Source: an uncultured Acidimicrobiales bacterium
Lineage (GTDB): Bacteria > Actinomycetota > Acidimicrobiia > Acidimicrobiales > CALAML01
DNA: 38,539 nucleotides
Direction of reading: 5' to 3'
NCBI GenBank assembly: GCA_937925845.1
Contig: CALAML010000060.1
Span: 1-38,539 of the forward strand
Part shown: positions 32,058 to 38,539 of the stretch, piece by piece
Layout of the letters: each line of letters opens with the position of its first letter
How positions within the stretch are numbered: the first letter of the stretch is position 1
Notes under the pieces: generated by a model
Databases searched by the model: none
Told to the model about the DNA's origin: nothing
Seen by the model: the letters and a program-made list of their open reading frames with translations, nothing else
Translations under genes and position numbers: made by a program

Positions 32058-33785
32058 GTGGCCACACACGATCTGATCATTCGGGGCGGCACCGTTGTCG
32101 ATGGCACCGGCGCGCCGCGCCGCGCCGCCGACGTGGCGGTGACCGACGGAGTGGTGACCGAGGTGGCCGACGCCGGCCAGATCACCGGTGCTGCCACCCG
32201 GGAGCTCGATGCCGACGGCGCGCTGGTCACCCCGGGGTTCGTCGATATCCACACCCACTATGACGGCCAGGCCACGTGGGATTCCCGCATGCATCCGTCG
32301 TCGTGGCATGGCGTAACCACTGCGGTGTTTGGCAACTGTGGCGTGGGTTTTGCGCCGGTGCATTCCAGCGATCACAACCGGCTGGTTGAGCTGATGGAGG
32401 GAGTGGAGGACATCCCCGGCACCGCCCTTCACGAGGGCCTGCCCTGGACGTGGAACTCGCTGCCGGAATACCTCGATGCCATCGACACGCCGAAGGACAT
32501 CGACATCGCGGCCCAGGTTCCTCACGGGGCCCTTCGGCTTCATGTGATGGGTGAGCGGGGCGCGGCCCGGGAGGATGCGACCCCCGACGACATCGCGGCC
32601 ATGGGCGAGATCGCGGCCGAGGGGATTCGGGCCGGCTTCCTGGGCTTCACCACCAGCCGCACCCAGAACCACAAGACCAGCCGGGGCGAGCTCACCCCCA
32701 CCCTGACCGCAGCCAAGGACGAGCTGGTGGGGATCGCCGAAGCGATCGGCGCCACCGGCCAGGGTGTGTTGCAGTTGGTCTCCGATCTCGGCGATGTGGA
32801 TTCGGAGTTCGACATCTTCCGCACCATGGTTGAACGCTCGGGTCGGCCACTGTCGTTCACGCTGCCGGTCAGCCCCCGCTCCGAGGAATACCACCGGATG
32901 CTGCTGGCCCAGGTGGAACGGGCCCGGGCCGACGGCCTGGCCATCACCGGCCAGGTGGCGGTGCGGCCCATCGGCGTGCTCCTTGGCCTGGAGTGCACGC
33001 TGAACCCGTTCATGCGCAACCCGGTCTTTGCCGAGGTGGCCGATCTGCCGCTGGCCGAGCGGGTCGCGGCGCTGTCGGATCCGGATCGACGTGAGCGCCT
33101 CCTCGCCGCGGCCAATGCCCGGGAGGAGAACCTGGTCGGTGGCTCGCTGATCCAGAAGTTTGACGCCATGTACACCCTGGGCGATCCGCCGAACTACGAG
33201 CCGCCGGCTTCCGACAAGGTGTCGAGTCGAGCCGAAGCCGCCGGCGTGTCCGCGGCCGAGATGGCTTTGGATCTGATGCTGGAGCGGGGCGGCGAAGCCA
33301 TGCTGTGGGTTCCCTTCACCGGCTACGGCACCGGCAACCTCGACGGCACCAGGGAGGTGTTGACCCACGAGTTCACCGTGCCCGGTCTCAGCGACGGCGG
33401 GGCCCATGTGGGCACCATCTGCGACGGATCGTTCCCCTCGACGCTGCTGGCCCACTGGGCTCGGGATCGTGAGCGGGAACAGATCGAGCTGGAGTTCCTG
33501 GTGCAACGGCAGTGCCGCGACACCGCCCGCACCGTGGGGCTGGCCGACCGGGGCGTGCTGGCCCCCGGGTATCGGGCCGACATCAACGTCATCGACTTCG
33601 ACAACCTGCTGGTGCGCCAACCGGAGCTGGCCTACGACCTGCCCGCCGGTGGGCGCCGCATCATCCAGCGGGCCGACGGCTACCTCCATACCTTTGTGGC
33701 CGGCCAGGAAACCTACGCCGGTGGCCACGAGACCGACGCTCTGCCCGGTCGTCTGGTCCGAGGACCGCAAGCGGCACCCCGGTAG
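32058..33785 (+). CDS. Amidohydrolase family protein, D-aminoacylase (N-acyl-D-amino-acid deacylase)-like
   Basis: 575 residues. The metal site H65-x-H67 lies in GFVDIHTHYDGQATWD, followed by S-S-W-H-G-V-T-T and F-G-N-C-G-V-G-F-A-P, the classical start of the D-aminoacylase subgroup of the amidohydrolase superfamily. The C-terminal half has P-G-L-S-D-G-G-A-H-V-G, and a final A-D-I-N-V-I-D-F strand that closes the small beta domain. Members remove acyl groups from D-amino acids or hydrolyse related cyclic amides; the actual substrate here is unknown. GTG at 32058 is preceded by AGGAGAG. It follows the rhomboid gene by 105 bp on the same strand. Confidence 0.85.
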   Translation: MATHDLIIRGGTVVDGTGAPRRAADVAVTDGVVTEVADAGQITGAATRELDADGALVTPGFVDIHTHYDGQATWDSRMHPSSWHGVTTAVFGNCGVGFAPVHSSDHNRLVELMEGVEDIPGTALHEGLPWTWNSLPEYLDAIDTPKDIDIAAQVPHGALRLHVMGERGAAREDATPDDIAAMGEIAAEGIRAGFLGFTTSRTQNHKTSRGELTPTLTAAKDELVGIAEAIGATGQGVLQLVSDLGDVDSEFDIFRTMVERSGRPLSFTLPVSPRSEEYHRMLLAQVERARADGLAITGQVAVRPIGVLLGLECTLNPFMRNPVFAEVADLPLAERVAALSDPDRRERLLAAANAREENLVGGSLIQKFDAMYTLGDPPNYEPPASDKVSSRAEAAGVSAAEMALDLMLERGGEAMLWVPFTGYGTGNLDGTREVLTHEFTVPGLSDGGAHVGTICDGSFPSTLLAHWARDREREQIELEFLVQRQCRDTARTVGLADRGVLAPGYRADINVIDFDNLLVRQPELAYDLPAGGRRIIQRADGYLHTFVAGQETYAGGHETDALPGRLVRGPQAAPR

Positions 33786-33856
33786 TCAGTAACCCGAGGT
33801 GCTGATAGTCGCCGGCTGCAAGCGGAAGCAACGCGTCCAACCGGTACCTTTCCCTT

Positions 33857-34564
33857 GTGGATGCTTCACAGTTCGCGTGGACCGACTTTGCCGGCGTGTT
33901 GTTCGACCTCGACGGGGTGATCACCCCCACCGCCGAAGTCCATGAACATGCCTGGGGCGAGTTGTTTGCCGGTCACAACTACACCGAGGCCGACTACCTC
34001 GAGTACATCGACGGCAAGCCCCGCTACGACGGGGTCCGGTCGTTTCTGGCGTCTCGCGGCCTGAGCCTGCCCGATGGCACCCCCGAGGATCCGCCAGGTG
34101 ACGACACGGTGTGTGGTCTCGGCAATCGCAAGAACGCCCTATTCAACGAGATTCTTGAGCGCGACGGCATCGCGCCCTATCCCGGTTCGCAGGCCACCCT
34201 GGACCTGCTGGAGGACACCGGGGTGCCGAGCGCCATCGTGTCGTCGTCTCGCAACGCGGTGCCGGTGCTGGCCGCGGCCGGTCTGAGTGATCGCTTCGGG
34301 ATAATCATCGATGGCATCGTGGCCGCCAACGCCGGGCTGAACGGTAAGCCGGCTCCCGATGGCTATCTGCTGGGCGCGGCCCGTTTGGGCACCGATCCGG
34401 CCACCACCGTGGTCGTCGAGGATGCGGTGTCGGGGGTAGCGGCCGGGGCCGCGGGCAACTTTGCCGTGGTGATCGGCGTGGACCGTGGTGCCGGCCCCGA
34501 AGCCCTACTGACCCACGGCGCCACCTTTGTGGTGTCGGATCTGGACGAGCTCCTGCCCCGGTAG
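33857..34564 (+). CDS. HAD-superfamily phosphatase / beta-phosphoglucomutase-like protein
   Basis: 235 residues. Motif I is L-F-D-L-D-G-V-I-T-P-T with Asp17 (nucleophile) and Asp19, then V-S-S-S-R-N for motif II, G-K-P-A-P-D-G-Y for motif III Lys, and V-V-E-D-A-V-S-G-V for motif IV. A helical cap (~25-95) carries H-E-H-A-W as in beta-phosphoglucomutase. It is followed on the same strand by a GH65 phosphorylase gene, the arrangement also seen as Rv3400-Rv3401 in Mycobacterium tuberculosis (from memory). The phosphorylase yields beta-glucose-1-phosphate and this enzyme would convert it to glucose-6-phosphate. GTG at 33857 is the start. Confidence 0.88.
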   Translation: MDASQFAWTDFAGVLFDLDGVITPTAEVHEHAWGELFAGHNYTEADYLEYIDGKPRYDGVRSFLASRGLSLPDGTPEDPPGDDTVCGLGNRKNALFNEILERDGIAPYPGSQATLDLLEDTGVPSAIVSSSRNAVPVLAAAGLSDRFGIIIDGIVAANAGLNGKPAPDGYLLGAARLGTDPATTVVVEDAVSGVAAGAAGNFAVVIGVDRGAGPEALLTHGATFVVSDLDELLPR

Positions 34565-34582
34565 CCCGTAGCAGGGTTCCCA

Positions 34583-34595
34583 AAACCCGGGGTTT
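34583..34595. terminator. Short inverted repeat after the HAD gene
   Basis: AAACCC-G-GGGTTT is a perfect 6-bp inverted repeat around one base, 19 bases after the HAD stop. The one-base centre argues against a stable RNA hairpin, so terminator or protein site is unclear. Confidence 0.2.
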
Positions 34596-34710
34596 CCGGC
34601 CGGTGTCTGGAACATCTCCCGCGGTCGTGATTGGCTGTCGTGTGGCGTCCAATTGTTCACAGGGTTAACGACGCCGCCGATGGATGTGTGATGAAGCCGA
34701 GCCCCGAGCG

Positions 34711-37098
34711 ATGAAGAAGCCGCTGTTAGACGGTACGGCGCTGAGTGATCAGCGTTTTCCCGTCGACCCCTGGAGCTTGATCGAAGCGGAGTATTCCGAC
34801 GCCGATCTGGGCCATACCGAGACGCTCTTCGGGTTGGGCAACGGCTACCTGGGTATGCGGGCCAACCCGGAGGAGGGGCGCGACGCCCACACCCACGGCA
34901 CCTATGTGAACGGCTTCCACGAGACGTGGGATATCCAGCACGCTGAGAACGCCTTCGGTTTTGCTCGCACCGGTCAAACCATCGTGAACGTGCCCGACGC
35001 CAAGCTGGTGAAGCTCTATATCGATGATGAGCCGCTGCTGGTGGCCAACGCCGATCTCGACAGCTATCGCCGCACCATCGATTTCCGATCCGGGGTGCTG
35101 ACCCGGGAGCTGCTGTGGCGAACGCCGGGCGGGCGGTTGGTGCGGGTGCGGTCCCAACGCATGATCAGCTTTGTTGAGCGGCACCTGGGGTTGATCACCT
35201 TCGAGGTGGAGATCCTTGATGGTGGTGGCGCACCGATCACCATCTCGTCGCAGCTGCTGAACCGCCAGGACGGCAAGGACGAATACCACGTGCCCGACGC
35301 GGCGTTGGGTGAGGGCCGCGATCCTCGGCAGGCTCGCAAGTTCAGTGATCGGGTGCTGGAGCCGATGACCCAGCGCGAGACCTCCGACGGCTGCGAGATC
35401 GTGCTCGGTTATCGCTGCGTGAACTCCAAGATGACCCTCGCCGCCGGGATTCGTCACCGGATGGAGACCGACTGTGAGGTCGAAGCCGTCAACGAGGTCG
35501 ACCAGCATCAGGCCAAGCGGGTGTATTCGATTCAGGCGGAGCCGGGTAAGCCGATCCGGCTGACCAAACTGGTGTCGTACCACTCCTCCACCGGTGTACC
35601 CGCCGAGGAACTCTCCGACCGCTGTCATCGCACCCTGACTCGAGGTTTGGCGAGCGGGGTCGACAGCCTCCTGGCCGAGCAGCGGGAGTGGCTCGACAGT
35701 TTCTGGGACCGCGCCGACATCCAAATCGATGGCGACGAGCGCACCCAGCAGGCCGTGCGTTGGAACCTGTTCCAGTTGGCTCAGGCGTCGGCGCGAACCA
35801 ACGAACAGGGCATCGCCGCCAAGGGGGTGAGTGCCGGCGGATACGACGGACACTATTTCTGGGATTCCGAGGTGTACGTTGTGCCGTTCCTGGCCTACAC
35901 CGATCCGGAGGCGGCCCGGAAGATGCTTCGGTTCCGGTGGAAGATGCTGCCCGCGGCGCGGGCTCGGGCCGAGGAGATGAGCGAGAAGGGGGCGTTGTAT
36001 CCGTGGCGCACCATCAACGGTGAGGAGGCTTCGGCCTATTACGCCGCCGGCACCGCCCAGTATCACATCAACGCCGCGGTGGCCTTTGCCCTGCATCGTT
36101 ACGTGCAGGCCACCGACGACACGGAGTTCCTGGCGTCGGAGGGGGCGGAAATTTTGGTGGAGACGGCCCGGATGTGGGCCGACCTCGGTTTCTTCTCCAC
36201 CAACGGCAAGCGCACCTTTCACATCCATCGGGTTACCGGCCCCGACGAATACACCACAGTGGTGAACGACAACACCTACACCAACGTGATGGCCCGGTTT
36301 AACCTCCGCTTTGCTGCTGAAACCGTGCGCCGGCTGATCGACACAGATCCCCCGGCCTTTGAGGCCTTGGTGCGGGCGACCGGCTTGGACGAGTCGGAGG
36401 TGGTGCGGTGGGAGGACGCCGCCGATTCGATGTTTGTGCTGTTCGATGCAGAACAGGGCATCAACCCCCAGGATGCCGCCTTCTTGGATCTCGAGCCGTG
36501 GGATTGGGAGGGGACGCCGCCGGAGAAGTATCCGTTGCTGTTGCACTTCCATCCGTTGGTGATCTACCGCCATCAGGTGTTGAAGCAGGCCGATGTGGTG
36601 CTGGCCACCTTCTTGCGTCGGGAGGATTTCAGCGCCAAGACCAGGCGGGCCAACTTCGAGTTCTACGACCCGATCACCACCGGCGATTCATCTCTGTCGG
36701 CCTGTGTACAGGCGCTTACTGCCGCCGATGTGGGCTTTGATGATCTGGCCCTGGAGCACTTCAACCGGGCCCTGTTCCTCGACTTGGCCGATGCCCATGG
36801 CAACACCGCCGATGGCATTCACATCGCTTCGACCGGCGGGGTGTGGGCCTGTGTGGTGTACGGCTTCGCCGGGATGACCCACCAGGGAGATGCGCTGCAT
36901 TTCGCCCCGCGGATGCCGAAGGCGTGGCGCCGGGTCAGCTTTTGCCTCCAGCGCCGCGACACCAAGTTGCGAGTGGATATGGACCCCGACGGCCTCGAGG
37001 TGACGGTGGTGGAAGGGCCGGAGTTCACGGTTGGCGACGACCGCGGCGAGGTGCTGCTTCAGCCCGGTGCCACCCACCGCATCGACCGAACCGACTAG
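34711..37098 (+). CDS. Glycoside hydrolase family 65 disaccharide phosphorylase (trehalose/maltose/kojibiose type)
   Basis: About 795 residues. The N-terminal F-P-V-D-P-W and E-T-L-F-G-L-G-N-G-Y-L-G-M-R segments, the substrate-site A-S-A-R-T-N...K-G-V-S-A-G-G-Y-D-G-H-Y-F-W-D, and the general acid Glu (residue ~513) in G-P-D-E-Y-T-T-V-V-N-D-N mark GH65. The K-Q-A-D-V-V-L strand and the R-D-T-K-L beta domain complete it. It cleaves an alpha-glucoside with phosphate; which disaccharide cannot be told. ATG at 34711 (MKKPLLDG) is preferred because relatives start near the F-P-V-D-P-W strand; an in-frame ATG at 34684 is the alternative. The upstream HAD gene is its likely partner. Its end almost touches the convergent flavoprotein gene (5-bp gap). 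Confidence 0.9.
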   Translation: MKKPLLDGTALSDQRFPVDPWSLIEAEYSDADLGHTETLFGLGNGYLGMRANPEEGRDAHTHGTYVNGFHETWDIQHAENAFGFARTGQTIVNVPDAKLVKLYIDDEPLLVANADLDSYRRTIDFRSGVLTRELLWRTPGGRLVRVRSQRMISFVERHLGLITFEVEILDGGGAPITISSQLLNRQDGKDEYHVPDAALGEGRDPRQARKFSDRVLEPMTQRETSDGCEIVLGYRCVNSKMTLAAGIRHRMETDCEVEAVNEVDQHQAKRVYSIQAEPGKPIRLTKLVSYHSSTGVPAEELSDRCHRTLTRGLASGVDSLLAEQREWLDSFWDRADIQIDGDERTQQAVRWNLFQLAQASARTNEQGIAAKGVSAGGYDGHYFWDSEVYVVPFLAYTDPEAARKMLRFRWKMLPAARARAEEMSEKGALYPWRTINGEEASAYYAAGTAQYHINAAVAFALHRYVQATDDTEFLASEGAEILVETARMWADLGFFSTNGKRTFHIHRVTGPDEYTTVVNDNTYTNVMARFNLRFAAETVRRLIDTDPPAFEALVRATGLDESEVVRWEDAADSMFVLFDAEQGINPQDAAFLDLEPWDWEGTPPEKYPLLLHFHPLVIYRHQVLKQADVVLATFLRREDFSAKTRRANFEFYDPITTGDSSLSACVQALTAADVGFDDLALEHFNRALFLDLADAHGNTADGIHIASTGGVWACVVYGFAGMTHQGDALHFAPRMPKAWRRVSFCLQRRDTKLRVDMDPDGLEVTVVEGPEFTVGDDRGEVLLQPGATHRIDRTD

Positions 37099-37103
37099 CT
37101 GCC

Positions 37104-38066
37104 TTAGCTCTGGCCGGTGAGGCTTTGGATGGTCTCGCCGAATTCGGTGACGGTGTCGTTGATGATGTCGGCGACCGGGCGAACCGAGTCGATGCGGCCG
37201 GCGACCTGGCCGCTGAGGGCGATGGCCGCTTCCATGTCGCCGCCAAAGTAGAGGGCGTTGGGGTCGCCAAATTCTCCAAAGACGTTCTCGGTGCTGTCCA
37301 CGAGTCGTTCGGTGCGGTCGGTGCGTAGGGCCCGAAGCGCCGGTGAGTGCTTCTGGTTGAGGAAGAGGGTGTCGGTTTCGGCTGCGGCCACGATGGCGTT
37401 CTTCCAGTTGCCGTGCACGGGCGACTCGGCCGCCGACACCATTCGGGTGCCCATCTGCACCCCTTCGGCACCGAGGGCAAAGGCCGCGGCCATGGTGCGT
37501 CCGCAGGTGATGCCGCCGGCGGCGATGATGGGTACGTCGACGGCTTCGCGCACAAGCGGCAGCAGCACCATGGTGGCCACGGGGGTGGGGCTTTTGAAGC
37601 CGCCGCCCTCTCCGCCTTCCACCACCAGGCCGTCGACGCCCGCATCGACCGCTTTCTTGGCTGCGGCCAGGGTGGGCACCACGTGGTAGACGGTGAGGCC
37701 CGCTTCTTTCAGCACGCCGGTGTATTTGGTGGGGGAACCGGCTGAGGTGGTTACAAACTTCACGCCCTGTTCGATCACAAACTCGGCGATGGAGGGGTCG
37801 CGAACGAAAGCCTGGGCGATGTTTACGCCGAAGGTGTGGCCGGCGTTGCGCATGGCTTCGATTTCGCCTTTGACCACGTCGAGTTCGCCTGACGACGTTT
37901 CGATGATGCCGCAGGCTCCGGAGGACGACACCGCTGATGCCAGCTGGCTGCGGGCGATCCACCCCATCGGTGCCTGGACGATGGGAATCGGGACGCCCAG
38001 ATCTCGGCTCACGCGATTGTTGAAGGCGGGGTGCGGTACAGCAGCTGGAGCGGAGGTGTCGGTCAT
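37104..38066 (-). CDS. Nitronate monooxygenase / FabK-like FMN-dependent protein
   Basis: 320 residues of TIM-barrel flavoprotein. P-I-V-Q-A-P-M-G-W at the N-terminus, F-G-V-N-I-A-Q, V-V-E-G-G-E-G-G-G-F, I-I-A-A-G-G-I-T-C-G and G-A-E-G-V-Q-M-G-T-R (FMN phosphate site) are the standard marks. The group covers nitronate monooxygenases and enoyl-ACP reductase FabK; sequence alone does not separate them, but no fatty-acid genes are near. ATG at 38066 (MTDTSAPAAVPHP) is taken as the start; a GTG at 38102 has its GGAG too close. Its 3' end converges on the GH65 gene. Confidence 0.88.
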   Translation of the reverse strand: MTDTSAPAAVPHPAFNNRVSRDLGVPIPIVQAPMGWIARSQLASAVSSSGACGIIETSSGELDVVKGEIEAMRNAGHTFGVNIAQAFVRDPSIAEFVIEQGVKFVTTSAGSPTKYTGVLKEAGLTVYHVVPTLAAAKKAVDAGVDGLVVEGGEGGGFKSPTPVATMVLLPLVREAVDVPIIAAGGITCGRTMAAAFALGAEGVQMGTRMVSAAESPVHGNWKNAIVAAAETDTLFLNQKHSPALRALRTDRTERLVDSTENVFGEFGDPNALYFGGDMEAAIALSGQVAGRIDSVRPVADIINDTVTEFGETIQSLTGQS

Positions 38067-38257
38067 GGCCAGAGCCTGACACAGCGACCAGCCGATTCGC
38101 ACCTCCGGCTACCCAATGCTGCTCGTCGCAGCTGGGTCGGACGACCCACAAAAGGTCGACGCATAGTGACAGGTGCATTGGTCCCATGCGTACCCACGTT
38201 GTGTGGCGGACCATGGATGCGTATCCCCCGCAAGCGTCAGAACCCCGGTAGGAACCC

Positions 38258-38524
38258 ATGGGCATCTTCAAGCGATCCAGCACCAAGAACCACACCCCGT
38301 ACACGAGCACCTCGAGGACGAACAGGGCCACTGGTCGGCGCCGCTCACCGCGTATGGCCCCAGCCCTCGTCTGCCCGAGCTGTCACAGCCTCGACCTCGC
38401 GCTCGGATACATCGACCGGGTGAAGTCCACGGTCCTGCACCGCTGTCAGGCCTGCGGACACCGCTGGACCGACGACCTGATCGACCTGGCAGACGCCGAG
38501 ATCGCCGCCCGCGGCCGCCACTGA
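38258..38524 (+). CDS. Small zinc-ribbon protein
   Basis: 88 residues. A basic, Ser/Thr/Arg-rich N-terminus (1-35) is followed by C-P-S-C (Cys39, Cys42) and R-C-Q-A-C-G-H-R-W (Cys63, Cys66), a four-cysteine zinc ribbon, then an acidic C-terminus. ATG at 38258 has AGGA before it. The two CxxC knuckles are 20 residues apart, as in nucleic-acid-binding ribbons, so a nucleic-acid or protein-binding accessory role is possible. No specific function can be assigned. A longer minus-strand frame covers the same bases and is judged to be its shadow. Confidence 0.7.
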   Translation: MGIFKRSSTKNHTPYTSTSRTNRATGRRRSPRMAPALVCPSCHSLDLALGYIDRVKSTVLHRCQACGHRWTDDLIDLADAEIAARGRH

Positions 38525-38539
38525 CCACCGAGCAGAGCC

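Noticed and set aside
31971-33770. Long minus-strand frame opposite the amidohydrolase, and similar ones at 34726-36573 and 36688-38331
   Set aside because: They mirror well-supported plus- or minus-strand genes codon for codon and show no family motifs, only GC-driven openness.
38102-38268. Minus-strand frame 38268-38528 and a promoter role for the 38.1-kb gap
   Set aside because: The minus frame is antisense to the zinc-ribbon gene with intact CxxC pairs. The gap of under 200 bp shows no clear promoter or repeat.

Overview
The window is a high-GC actinobacterial chromosome segment. It has many GTG/TTG starts, purine-rich Shine-Dalgarno sites, a truncated DUF222/13E12-type HNH gene at the left edge, and a HAD + GH65 pair like mycobacterial Rv3400-Rv3401. 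The overall flavour (acidic lipoprotein linkers, Thr-rich stalk protein, varied catabolism) suggests an Acidimicrobiia-like organism, but that placement is inference. No rRNA, tRNA, CRISPR array, insertion sequence or prophage gene was seen.

Left part (1-10.2 kb): the 3' end of a DUF222-HNH gene and a 376-bp gene-free stretch with an imperfect direct repeat. Then come divergent metF (minus) and metH (plus), which make 5-methyl-THF and use it for methionine synthesis. On the minus strand follow a lipoprotein alpha/beta-hydrolase with an immediately downstream cytochrome P450 whose I-helix and haem motifs look like the CYP7/CYP8 type, and a trypsin-like lipoprotein protease.

Centre (10.2-25.1 kb): a myo-inositol catabolic island. 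A minus-strand operon lacI - phyH-type dioxygenase - Gfo/Idh/MocA dehydrogenase is divergent from a ten-gene plus-strand operon: iolE-like, sugar-binding lipoprotein, ABC permease, ABC ATPase, iolC, Gfo/Idh dehydrogenase, iolD, iolG, iolB, LacD-like aldolase. Most junctions overlap as ATGA/GTGA. Together these encode uptake and conversion of myo-inositol through 2-keto-inositol, trihydroxycyclohexanedione, 5-deoxyglucuronate, 2-deoxy-5-keto-gluconate and its 6-phosphate to C3 units. Only iolA (malonate-semialdehyde dehydrogenase) is absent from the window. One perfect 14-bp LacI/CebR-type palindrome sits where two divergent sigma70-like promoters overlap, so one repressor could control both operons.

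Right part (25.1-38.5 kb): a membrane HD-GYP protein fused to an outside Thr-rich stalk and pentapeptide-repeat domain, a DHA2-type MFS exporter and folD on the minus strand. Then on the plus strand come a CxxCH lipoprotein, a rhomboid protease, a D-aminoacylase-type amidohydrolase, a HAD phosphatase/beta-phosphoglucomutase and a GH65 phosphorylase. A minus-strand nitronate-monooxygenase-like flavoprotein and a small plus-strand zinc-ribbon protein end the window.

The least ordinary items are the inositol island's extra phyH-gfo arm and its oversized permease, the promoter/operator architecture, the HD-GYP/stalk/pentapeptide fusion, and the CYP7-like P450.
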